From positions 1 to 7,439 of the forward strand of contig CAINSH010000064.1 in NCBI GenBank assembly GCA_903852955.1: 7,439 nucleotides of DNA, given 5' to 3'. Below the pieces are notes generated by a model, which was not told the origin of the DNA, ran no database searches, and saw nothing but the letters and a program-made list of their open reading frames with translations. Below are positions 1 through 7,377 of this stretch, one piece after another; position 1 is the stretch's first letter; each line of letters starts with the position of its first letter. The translations under genes were made by a program, and so were the position numbers. The stretch is from an uncultured Actinomycetes bacterium. Lineage in GTDB: Bacteria > Actinomycetota > Actinomycetes > Nanopelagicales > Nanopelagicaceae.

Positions 1-1610
1 GAAACGCTCTTGCCAAAGTTGTTAAAGCCCAAGAAATTATCTCTCATTCTTATTTGGACTAGACCATAAGGAACTGTGGCACCTGAAACTGAATCGGGAG
101 AAAACCCAATCTTTAACTGTAAGCAGCGATCACCGTTGCAAGGGTTGGCTGCAGCTGAAGTTGAACTAGATGCTGATGTGCCACTTGGTACTAGTTGCAA
201 GGCCTTAAGCATGATTCCCTTAGGAAAGATTGCACCGGTAAGCCAGTTTATTTTTCCCCAACCACTTGGTGCAAAAACAAGTCCATCTGCAGTCAAGTAA
301 CCGCCACTTGCAATAGTTAAAAACGCTGTACCAGGTTGTGAAACAAAATCCTCAGCCAAAGAGCACGGCGCTCCAAAAAATACGTTACAGGTAATAATCA
401 CAGGCTTATCTACAGTCTGACCAAAAGAGTTCTTATCAGAACTATTTACCGGGCAGAGTCTTAAACGTCCACCACTTTGCACATTGATAGAAGTAGCGCC
501 AGCAAAAACTAACTGCGTCCCGGCGGAACCATTACAACTTCCCCCATTGTTAGAGCTGTAATTTGCCGACACGAAATACTTATTACTTGGAATATTGAGA
601 ACTAGTGGCGCGCCACCGTTTGATACAAATTTATTGCTTTGCCCAAAGTAAATCGGTCTATCGCTCCTGCTGCCACAGCCACTGCCTGAAGACAAACTGC
701 TGTTAATCGTGGCCAGAACCGTTGAATCGATAATGCCACTTGTAAACCTGCATGTTGAGCTAGAAAACGAGGCAACCCCGTAGACCGGAGAAATGTAAGA
801 ATTTTGGTATTGGATATACCCGGCAACTGCTGAATTAACGACCGTTGGATCCATCTCTGCTGGCAAGAAGTTTTCATCACACGATGGATATTTTGAAGCT
901 AAATCTGCCGCATTTACATACGGTTTAATTTCAGCGCAACCACCTGCTGCAGTTTTAATCTGCGGGACATGTTGGCTATCAGAATTATTAGTCAAGGCTA
1001 GTCTTAAAATGGTTCCGCAATTTGAATCAACGTTCCAGCGTGAAGAGCTATTGAGTAAACCACCATTTAAATTCAAAGTTGATGAGCAGTTTGAAATTTG
1101 CAGGCCTGAATCAACACCAATCGTGCCTGTAGTGCTGGTTCCAACCAACATATAAGAAGCCAGCGGTTCAACTACTCCACTATTTGGTGAGTTAATACAG
1201 TTGACTTTTATTTTGCCGGGTTGCAAGGTTTCGCCGATTGAATTATTTGCTTGATTGACTACGGCCGTTTTAATCGAATAATCAATGTCATTAACTAAAT
1301 TCGCAGCAGTACAAGGGTTTGCATATGATCCGACTAAATAACCGTTGGTTCGCGTCGAACATCCTGGGAAATCAAATGCACCATTTGCATCGGGCAGCGC
1401 TTGTGCGCAGTTGATTGAACTTTGAACCGCTAAAGCTACTGCCGCACTTTTCTGTGCAGATTTAATTAAAGTTTGGTTGATTGCAGCATTACTTGACTGA
1501 GTAAGAATTGATACAGACATCAACCAAAGGCTGAGTAACACAACCATGACAAGGACTAATGCAAGGGCTGCACCTTCCTCTTTTTTTAATCTCTCTTTTA
1601 ATGTGTTCAT
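1..1610 (-). CDS. Large minor prepilin, PilX/GspK-like N-terminus (C-terminus outside the window)
   Basis: Translating down from ATG 1610 gives 536 uninterrupted codons to the window edge, with no stop. The start overlaps the previous stop by one base (TAATG), indicating translational coupling. The N-terminus is a short charged leader (MNTLKERLKKEEG13) followed by AALALVLVMVVLLSLWLMSV, a hydrophobic helix to about residue 35. Mature position +5 is Leu18, not Glu; absence of Glu5 is characteristic of GspK- and PilX_N-type tip subunits. The ectodomain is Ser/Asn/Gly-rich and beta-like, with 16 cysteines in the visible part. Two segments look alike (CGTILRLALTNNSD from 198 and SGGRLRLCPVNSSD from 379). 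Near the edge lies a Ser/Thr/Ala-rich stretch before PCNGDRC. PilX proteins are usually near 200 residues and GspK near 330, so this one is large. Ectodomain function is not recognisable. Confidence 0.8.
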   Translation of the reverse strand, partial: MNTLKERLKKEEGAALALVLVMVVLLSLWLMSVSILTQSSNAAINQTLIKSAQKSAAVALAVQSSINCAQALPDANGAFDFPGCSTRTNGYLVGSYANPCTAANLVNDIDYSIKTAVVNQANNSIGETLQPGKIKVNCINSPNSGVVEPLASYMLVGTSTTGTIGVDSGLQISNCSSTLNLNGGLLNSSSRWNVDSNCGTILRLALTNNSDSQHVPQIKTAAGGCAEIKPYVNAADLASKYPSCDENFLPAEMDPTVVNSAVAGYIQYQNSYISPVYGVASFSSSTCRFTSGIIDSTVLATINSSLSSGSGCGSRSDRPIYFGQSNKFVSNGGAPLVLNIPSNKYFVSANYSSNNGGSCNGSAGTQLVFAGATSINVQSGGRLRLCPVNSSDKNSFGQTVDKPVIITCNVFFGAPCSLAEDFVSQPGTAFLTIASGGYLTADGLVFAPSGWGKINWLTGAIFPKGIMLKALQLVPSGTSASSSTSAAANPCNGDRCLQLKIGFSPDSVSGATVPYGLVQIRMRDNFLGFNNFGKSV

Positions 1611-2581
1611 TAGTTATCAATTCTTCTGTTGAGATTTGCAAGTGGTTTGATAGAAGTTAACGCAACACCATTACTGTCTTTGTAGCGGATGTTTACATCG
1701 CACCTAGATTGTGCGCCTAACCGGGCAGAAGTTAATACGGCCATAGGTACTTTGCAGCCAGCGTAAGGAAGACCGAAATAGTAGGCGCCCTGAGCTGGAA
1801 TTGATCCGTATGTCACGGTGTCATCACTATCCACGCATGACTCATATCCTTGGCCGCCATCGGCTTCAGATAAGTAGTCGGTCTTGCAAAAAAGTATGGT
1901 GTTTCCAGTTAAATTAGCATCTACTGATTGCCCAGTTGAATCGAGATCATCTAAATTAACAAATATTGCTGGGCAATTTGGTTTGCCAATATCGTATTTT
2001 CTGGCAATTCCAAGAAAACCATTAGTGGCCGATTTACATAACGCATCGCCAACATTGAGCATTGTTTGCGGTGGCAGACTTGATCCGCACACTCGGCGCG
2101 TGATTTGGAATGTATTTTTGTTACCAAAATTATCTACTTGGGATACAAGGTCATATTCAACTTTTTGTACTAAGAGAGTTGAACTGTAAGTGGTATTTAC
2201 ATCCACATTCGTTGGCACAGTCCTGATATTGACTGTAAAAAGCGGGCGACCTTTTTCAGAATTTATTGAAAAATTCGATCCGATTCCATCACATAATTGC
2301 AATGTATTTGCCGAGGTTGGCTTATTTCCAGAGTAAACATAAAGGCTTTCAGAGTTACTTATATCGGCTTTTAATCTCTGCGAAAAAACAACCGACTGCT
2401 GAGCATTAATTGCCTCTTCAGCAGTGACTTGAAGAGTTTTCGACGCACCCATGGTCACATTTGAAATAACGACCGAAATAAAGGCAGTAATAATTAAGGC
2501 TAATAAAACCTCAATTAAAGTCATGCCTGAATCAGAGTTAAGCGCTTTTAGCTTAACTCTGCTCAGTTTGCCCTTATTCAT
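1610..2581 (-). CDS. Minor prepilin, PilW/GspJ-like
   Basis: A 323-residue protein with a clear class III prepilin signal. An 18-residue basic leader ends in Ser-Gly19; cleavage would fall before Met20, giving mature MTLIEVLLALIITAFISVV with Glu24 at position +5 for PilD-type processing and methylation. The hydrophobic helix (about 20-42) continues into an amphipathic helix ending in RLKADI (about 69-74), as in PilW/GspJ proteins. The rest is a beta-rich ectodomain with eight cysteines, an even number that would allow four disulfides. Its place after a PilV/GspI-like gene and before a PilX/GspK-like gene matches the order of minor pilin clusters and supports the PilW/GspJ role in a tip-priming complex. 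Its TAA stop shares a base with the next gene's ATG (TAATG). A strong hairpin lies in its leader-peptide codons. Confidence 0.87.
   Translation of the reverse strand: MNKGKLSRVKLKALNSDSGMTLIEVLLALIITAFISVVISNVTMGASKTLQVTAEEAINAQQSVVFSQRLKADISNSESLYVYSGNKPTSANTLQLCDGIGSNFSINSEKGRPLFTVNIRTVPTNVDVNTTYSSTLLVQKVEYDLVSQVDNFGNKNTFQITRRVCGSSLPPQTMLNVGDALCKSATNGFLGIARKYDIGKPNCPAIFVNLDDLDSTGQSVDANLTGNTILFCKTDYLSEADGGQGYESCVDSDDTVTYGSIPAQGAYYFGLPYAGCKVPMAVLTSARLGAQSRCDVNIRYKDSNGVALTSIKPLANLNRRIDN
2527..2566 (-). other. Stem-loop within the first codons of the PilW/GspJ-like gene
   Basis: Positions 2551-2561 and 2533-2543 are a perfect 11-bp inverted repeat around a 7-nt loop (mRNA loop UAAAAGC). Beyond a 1x2 internal loop, a further four pairs form (2563-2566 with 2527-2530). 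In the mRNA the stem begins about 15-20 nt after the ATG and ends just before the codons of the prepilin helix. No U-run follows on either strand, so it is not an ordinary intrinsic terminator. Its function is unknown. It could tune translation, protect or target an mRNA end, or set subunit ratios. Confidence 0.6.
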
Positions 2582-2588
2582 TGGCTAA

Positions 2589-2594
2589 CTCTCT
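2589..2594 (-). promoter_or_regulatory. Probable Shine-Dalgarno site of the PilW/GspJ-like gene
   Basis: AGAGAG lies 7 nt upstream of the ATG at 2581, inside the 38-nt gap after the giant prepilin's stop codon. It is an imperfect but well-placed site and supports the 2581 start. No promoter or terminator-like hairpin is seen in this gap, so the gene is probably read from the same transcript. Confidence 0.5.
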
Positions 2595-2619
2595 ATTGAA
2601 AGACATGATCAACCTTTGC

Positions 2620-5600
2620 CTACGGAACTACAAGGTAAGGCTGATCTATGTCTACAGATGTGGAGGCAACAAGTGAGGAGGTGCTAGTACTTGTCGAAGG
2701 TGAGGTAACACTTGCCGTGCTCGAGGTAGCTGAGATGATCGGCAAGTTTCTTCCTTCGTTATAGCTGCTACTGCTTGAGCTAGATGAATTACTCAAATCA
2801 AATAACTGGCCTGCAATCAAAATAAAGTTGGTGGCCGATGATTTGAAAGTCAGGGCAATTGGAGTATTTCTGACAAGCGGGCTTCTAAGCGCAATGCTTC
2901 CGCATGAATTACAAGAGTTGTTGGCAACGACCGCAGTTTGTGTACCGTTCTGAACAGATATTTGATAACTGCCTGAAGCCAGTGAGCTTGGGATCACGAA
3001 AGTAAGTGAAGTTGAGCTCTTATTTGTAATGTCACTTCCTGAAATAGTTAACGCCGAACCAGACTTACTACCGGAGTTACCAATAGAAGTTGAGTATTTC
3101 TGCAGATAAATCTTTATGTTGTTTGTATCTGTACAGAAATTCGTACCAGTCAAGGTCACTTGCGTAGAGCCCTTAACTATGGAACTTGCCGAACCAACTG
3201 AGAACTTTGTAACAGTTGGCTTAGGTGTAAGCGTGAAGTTGGATACGTAATCTCCGGAGTTATTGGTCGATACAGCGTTTGAAGATACAGAAACTGTAGG
3301 TGAACAATCTGTCGGTGCAGTAGAGCTCAACTTTCCATTAGGGCTAGATGATGAAGAGGTTGTAGCCAAAGTATCTGTTGCTGATCCAGAAGATATAGCG
3401 AGACTTTGACCGTTCCATTTAACGAACTTTGCACACTTTAAACCGCTTCCGGAAACCTTTACCGTTGAACCTGAGATCCAAGTGCCATCGGTACCGCTTG
3501 AGTTTGTACCAACTCCAGTGACTACTGGTGTGAAGTTAGCTGACACGGTAATTGATTTTGGAGTCCCAGAACTTGATCCATAACCTGTATAGACAAGCAC
3601 TGGGAGACTCTGCCCAGTTGTTATGTCGCAACTCAATGCAACGTCGAGATTAGTATCACTTGTGTTAGACGCAGTAGCGTTAACGCTATTTATCTTCACA
3701 CCACCGCCGCTTGCGCTCGGGTAGAGTGAGCTAAAGCCAGTTCCATTAAGGGTAATTACTTGGCCCATGTTTGGGGTTGAAGTAACTACATCTTGGTTAT
3801 TGACGTTTACAGTAATTGACTTAACTCTTGGAGTTACGTAGAAGTTAAGTAGTGAGGTGTAATTAGTAGTTCCGCTTGTGACAGTCATAACGCCATCTTG
3901 AGCATTTGTATTCGGAATACCATATGGGGACATAGTTGCAGCAGTTGGTACAGTTAATCTAATTTCATTTTCACTAGCAGAATCGCAAAATACCTTACAA
4001 GATCCACTGGATGAATATGTTTGAACCGCACCAGCACCAAACTTAACGGATTTAACGTTTTTTAAACCGGTTCCAATAACAGAAATATTAACTCCGGCAC
4101 CCGCGCCATCTATTGAGTTACCGGCTGAACCATTTGCAGATCCGCTGCCCGGGCCAAAGTAGTTATCACCGTAATCACCGTTGTTATTGTTGTTGTTATT
4201 TGAGCTTCGCGAAATGAAGTCAACAATGACTGGTTCTGGGTGGAAGTTAAAGACAGAAGTTCCATCGCCTGCAGCATTGGTTACATACACCTTGCCTGCA
4301 ATAGCACTTGCTGGAACACATGTGGTGATTTGATTATCAAAGTTTAAAATCGTGGCACTGTTGCTATACCTTGAAGAAGATGTAACCCAAGCAAAAGTCG
4401 TTGGCGCTGTTGTAACGCTTGCAGGGCGGTTCTTGAACGATACAGACGTATTAGTTCTGGTGGTTCGGCTCCATGAACTCTGTGAAGATGAAGAACCATT
4501 TGAACCAGTACACAAAGACGTGTTAGATGAAGTGAGTGCTCTGGTATTAATTAATCCTGGAACACGACCATCTACACAACCAGTAGTTCCTGGAAGACAT
4601 GTGAACTCAACCAAGTTTGCAGTTGTGAAGTTATAGCCCTGAAAAGTTACTTGGTTTGTATTTCCTGATCCCCATGGGTGATATCCAGCTGTTACTACAT
4701 CGCTAACACCGGCATCAATGGCCTTGGCAGTTGTGTAAGAACCACCTGCGTCATCAACAATTGGAGTTGGGATTGAGAAGTACTCATAAGGGGTGGTGTC
4801 TATTCCGCCTTGAGTTTCTACGGTAAAGGTGTGCCCTTCAGTATTTGAAGTATTAGCTACATTGCCAGGAACTTTAAATGAAATTGCGCTGTCGCTGTAT
4901 GGGTAATAACTAGTTGTTGATCCAGGCAGCAAAGGTTTGAAGTTTGCTGCTGGAACTTCGACTCCGTTAAACATTACAGTCAAAGGATTAACTTTTATAT
5001 CGTCAGGATTGCCAAGTAGATAATCACCCGAAACGGTTACAACGTCATCTTTTACACCACAAACACCATCGGCTGGAGTATTTGGAAGCGCCGCAACATA
5101 GTCTGGGCAATCTCGAACGTTTCCAAACTTATCCTTGACAATGAAAGCTGTAATAACTGGCTTAGGAAAAGTTACTGTTACTAATACTGAGGCTTGTTGC
5201 AACAAGAAGTTTGTATCTGTGTCGTAACCTTCAATAGTTAGTACTGCTGCACGAGTAAGCGGATACGCCGGAAGTGTGCGTCGAGTTGAAGTAACGGTCA
5301 GCGTGCTTCCAATAACTTTTGCATCCCAATCGGCTGGAATTCCACTTGCTACAACGTTAAAAATTAAGCTGCTATTTGGTGTTGGACATGGATCTGTTCC
5401 ATTGCCACTTGTTGCCAAAGCAGTTAAAGCCATATTTGCAGAACCTGGGTTATTGACGCCTAGTTGATAACTTCCACCAGAGAAAGTGATGTTTGAGGCG
5501 ATCTTACAAATTACTCCGCCGCCGTTAAATGAACCATCTGCATTTCGTGGACGAGAAGTCTTGATAATGTCGCGATACACGCGAGTTGAAAGTTCGGTTG

Positions 5601-6072
5601 TTGCCGCATTAGTTTTACCTGTTTGCTTAGCAACATCTTGAGCTAAGTGGATACGTTGAACTGTTGGCTTGTAGTTAGCTCGGCTAAATGCCAAAGCGAT
5701 TTTTCCACTACCTGGCGGGGTATCTAAACAAGGAACCCACTCATTAATCTGAATGGTCTTTCCAGAGCCATCGGTGTACTTGTAATTAAGGAAAGTTTCG
5801 ATAGTTACATCTGTATTTGCATTCTTGCCAACTGCATATGGGTTTGCAGAAGTTCCATCGCAAGCAATGTATTTCGCGCCGTCATAGGCGGCTACTTCTG
5901 ATTCAAGGCCTGAAAGGGCCACTGTTTTAGTAGATATTCCACGGCTTTGTTGAGTGGATCCCTGTAAGAGTTGGACTAGGGCTGCGCCGGCAAGGGCCAA
6001 AATAACTAGAGCGACAAGCACTTCTACAAGTGAAAAACCCGCATCGCCTTTGGTTTTATTCTGCTTTGCCAT
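2620..6072 (-). CDS. Giant modular minor prepilin: PilV/GspI-like N-terminus with a stack of IPT/TIG-like Ig domains
   Basis: The N-terminus is a class III prepilin signal: basic leader, G12 before F13, Glu17 at mature position +5 (GFSLVEVLVALVILALAGAA), then a hydrophobic helix to about 35. It resembles PilV/GspI, whose members usually have only about 120-200 residues, whereas this protein has 1150. After a region with a further Ig-like stretch (about 190-300), a recurring element of hydrophobic residues, proline, then V/I-rich strand marks repeat starts: FPKPVI (302), IPTPIV (434), FHPEPVIVDF (610), VTPRVKSI (746), FTPVVTGV (847), TPKPTVTKF (949). Each is followed by strands such as ITLNGTGFSS or VTLTGTNFC, typical of IPT/TIG folds. 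The last three repeats are spaced close to 101 residues. It has 18 cysteines, an Asn7 run (625-631), a Ser8 run (1096-1103) and a Ser/Thr-rich C-terminal tail. There is no sortase motif or C-terminal membrane helix. Inference: a filament-tip modular pilin, perhaps an adhesin. The ligand is unknown. Confidence 0.85.
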   Translation of the reverse strand: MAKQNKTKGDAGFSLVEVLVALVILALAGAALVQLLQGSTQQSRGISTKTVALSGLESEVAAYDGAKYIACDGTSANPYAVGKNANTDVTIETFLNYKYTDGSGKTIQINEWVPCLDTPPGSGKIALAFSRANYKPTVQRIHLAQDVAKQTGKTNAATTELSTRVYRDIIKTSRPRNADGSFNGGGVICKIASNITFSGGSYQLGVNNPGSANMALTALATSGNGTDPCPTPNSSLIFNVVASGIPADWDAKVIGSTLTVTSTRRTLPAYPLTRAAVLTIEGYDTDTNFLLQQASVLVTVTFPKPVITAFIVKDKFGNVRDCPDYVAALPNTPADGVCGVKDDVVTVSGDYLLGNPDDIKVNPLTVMFNGVEVPAANFKPLLPGSTTSYYPYSDSAISFKVPGNVANTSNTEGHTFTVETQGGIDTTPYEYFSIPTPIVDDAGGSYTTAKAIDAGVSDVVTAGYHPWGSGNTNQVTFQGYNFTTANLVEFTCLPGTTGCVDGRVPGLINTRALTSSNTSLCTGSNGSSSSQSSWSRTTRTNTSVSFKNRPASVTTAPTTFAWVTSSSRYSNSATILNFDNQITTCVPASAIAGKVYVTNAAGDGTSVFNFHPEPVIVDFISRSSNNNNNNNGDYGDNYFGPGSGSANGSAGNSIDGAGAGVNISVIGTGLKNVKSVKFGAGAVQTYSSSGSCKVFCDSASENEIRLTVPTAATMSPYGIPNTNAQDGVMTVTSGTTNYTSLLNFYVTPRVKSITVNVNNQDVVTSTPNMGQVITLNGTGFSSLYPSASGGGVKINSVNATASNTSDTNLDVALSCDITTGQSLPVLVYTGYGSSSGTPKSITVSANFTPVVTGVGTNSSGTDGTWISGSTVKVSGSGLKCAKFVKWNGQSLAISSGSATDTLATTSSSSSPNGKLSSTAPTDCSPTVSVSSNAVSTNNSGDYVSNFTLTPKPTVTKFSVGSASSIVKGSTQVTLTGTNFCTDTNNIKIYLQKYSTSIGNSGSKSGSALTISGSDITNKSSTSLTFVIPSSLASGSYQISVQNGTQTAVVANNSCNSCGSIALRSPLVRNTPIALTFKSSATNFILIAGQLFDLSNSSSSSSSSYNEGRNLPIISATSSTASVTSPSTSTSTSSLVASTSVDIDQPYLVVP
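2764..2787 (-). repeat. Eight-serine run near the C-terminus of the giant prepilin
   Basis: Residues 1096-1103 are eight serines written with a mixture of TCA, TCT, AGC and AGT codons. Because the codons are mixed, this is a protein-level low-complexity run and not a DNA microsatellite. It marks the boundary between the last folded Ig-like repeat and the Ser/Thr-rich tail. Confidence 0.75.
4180..4200 (-). repeat. Trinucleotide AAY tract encoding seven asparagines
   Basis: Seven consecutive AAC/AAT codons (residues 625-631 of the giant prepilin) sit in a polar, Gly/Asn/Ser-rich insert between the first strand of the third Ig-like repeat (VIVDFISRSS) and its next recognisable strand (VNISVIGTG). 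The tract is nearly pure in AAC, so it could change length by slippage, but only in whole codons. Confidence 0.8.
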
Positions 6073-6078
6073 TTGTAA

Positions 6079-7377
6079 CTAGCCTCCCAAGCTCGTACTT
6101 GAATAAATTCCATACATCGCAGATACAAGAGCGATAGCAACGAAACCAACGCCACCACCCACAACTGCCAAAACAACTGGTTCAACTAAAGCCGTTAGGT
6201 TCTTTAAACGGTAGTCAACTTCTTTTGCATAGTAATTTGAGGCGTGGCTCAACTGATCAGTTAATCGACCTGATTGTTCACCCACGCGCAAAATCTGGAT
6301 TGTTTCAACCGGAAACACATTGGATGCTTCAAGCGGTTCGGCTAAGCCTTCACCACGGATAACACCATCACGGGCAGCACGAACTGCGTTTCTAAATGCC
6401 GAGTTGCCCATAGAAGTAGATGCAAGAGTTAAGGCATCAGGCAATGGAACATCGGCCTTAGTTAAAGAACCCATAACACGGGTAAAGCGTTCAAGAATAA
6501 TAATCTTAATAATTTCACCCAAAAGTGGGGCTTTCAAAATGGCCTTATCAAAAACTAGTCGGCCAGCTTCGGTGCGCAAGAATAAATTAAAAACAACACC
6601 AGCAATTGCCATTCCTAACAACACAAAGATCCACTGCTCTGAAAAGAAGTTCGAGACATTTAGAAGAATCTGTGTAGATTTTGGAAGCTTTGTATTTAGA
6701 GATGCGAAGAATAATGAGAACTTTGGCAAAACCGTGGTGCTCAAAATGATAACTGCGCCAACTGCCAAAGTGATAAGAATGATTGGGTAGTACATAGCCG
6801 ACTTAACTGCTCGGTTTGATGCTAAATCTCTTTCAAGATATGAAGCTAGAACTTCGAAAGTTTCGGTGATTTCACCCGTGCGCTCTGAAGATTCAAGAAT
6901 TGAGATGTAGTAGCCAGGAAAAATATTTCCATGGTGACGAGCGGCCTGTGGCAAAGTTTCACCATCACGAATGTCATTAGCAATCTCATTAAGAACAGCC
7001 TTTAACTGCTTGCTCTTAGAAGATTCTGCCAACATCAAAATTGAATCTAGAAGTGGAACACCAGCGGCAGAAAAAGCTGCCAACTGGCGAGTTACTTGAA
7101 GCAACCCAGCCTGTGAAATTGATCCACCAATTTCTAATTCAAGAAGGCTTTTCTTTTCATTTAGTTCAAGAACATTTAAACCTTTATTCGAAAGCTCCAT
7201 ACGGGCAAGAGCACGGTTCTCGGCGACAACTGTAATTTTCTTTTCTTTGTCGTTTTCGTCAATAACGATTGCTTTAAATTTGCGAGGCTTGATTTTTTCA
7301 GCCTTAACCTTTTTTGGAGCTTTAGCGGCTTTAACTACTGCAACGCTTCCGTCATCTTTTGATTTTCTACTCAACAT
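6079..7377 (-). CDS. pilC: Type IV pilus / type II secretion inner-membrane platform protein (PilC/GspF family)
   Basis: This is the polytopic inner-membrane protein that couples the cytoplasmic assembly ATPase to pilin insertion into the filament base. From ATG 7377 it has 432 residues, close to the family's usual length. After a basic Lys/Ala-rich cytoplasmic tail (about 10-35) come two T2SSF repeats, about 93-217 and 297-415. The first carries TRQLAAFSAAGVPLLDS (from T96) and an FP at 153-154 leading to SSERTGEI. The second carries FP at 355-356 and the canonical GEQSG (366-370). Membrane segments lie at about 199-220, 249-268 and 398-421, the last beginning with the conserved LVEP. A GTG at 7422 would add 15 residues, and the frame stays open to the window edge. 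I prefer ATG 7377 because GGTGG lies 6 nt upstream and the overlap with the preceding gene is only 11 bases. The gene ends 6 nt before the giant prepilin. Confidence 0.93.
   Translation of the reverse strand: MLSRKSKDDGSVAVVKAAKAPKKVKAEKIKPRKFKAIVIDENDKEKKITVVAENRALARMELSNKGLNVLELNEKKSLLELEIGGSISQAGLLQVTRQLAAFSAAGVPLLDSILMLAESSKSKQLKAVLNEIANDIRDGETLPQAARHHGNIFPGYYISILESSERTGEITETFEVLASYLERDLASNRAVKSAMYYPIILITLAVGAVIILSTTVLPKFSLFFASLNTKLPKSTQILLNVSNFFSEQWIFVLLGMAIAGVVFNLFLRTEAGRLVFDKAILKAPLLGEIIKIIILERFTRVMGSLTKADVPLPDALTLASTSMGNSAFRNAVRAARDGVIRGEGLAEPLEASNVFPVETIQILRVGEQSGRLTDQLSHASNYYAKEVDYRLKNLTALVEPVVLAVVGGGVGFVAIALVSAMYGIYSSTSLGG
6083..6088 (-). promoter_or_regulatory. Shine-Dalgarno site of the giant prepilin gene
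   Basis: GGGAGG lies 10 nt upstream of the ATG at 6072. It sits inside the last codons of pilC (encoding the final Gly-Gly), so ribosomes ending pilC are well placed to start the next gene. It is the strongest ribosome binding site seen in the window and supports the 6072 start. Confidence 0.7.

Noticed and set aside
76..300. Plus-strand open frame opposite the PilX-like gene
   Set aside because: It is antisense to a continuous prepilin frame, has no ribosome binding site or recognisable domain, and its composition mirrors the opposite strand.
605..616. 12-bp palindrome GTGGCGCGCCAC
   Set aside because: Expected by chance in a window of this length; it is in frame within the PilX-like coding sequence and has no sign of being a cloning junction or operator.
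602..880. A second minus-strand open frame of 92 codons within the PilX-like region
   Set aside because: It is out of frame with the 536-codon prepilin frame that covers the whole region and has no pilin or other motif; it is a shadow.
2527..2566. The stem-loop as a rho-independent terminator
   Set aside because: It lies inside an intact coding region close to its start and is not followed by a U-run on either strand.
2574..2606. Ten-codon minus-strand mini-ORF (MSFNRELANE) overlapping the PilW-like start
   Set aside because: It could act as a coupling uORF, but it lacks a good ribosome binding site of its own and such short frames arise easily by chance.
3675..3688. Perfect 14-bp palindrome TAGCGTTAACGCTA
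   Set aside because: About one such palindrome is expected by chance every 16 kb; it lies mid-gene with no loop or partner sites.
4352..4636. Plus-strand open frames opposite the giant pilin, the PilW-like gene and pilC (also 1884-2189, 5276-5467, 6320-6790, 7041-7235)
   Set aside because: All are antisense to well-supported genes with conserved motifs and show no start signals or domain features.
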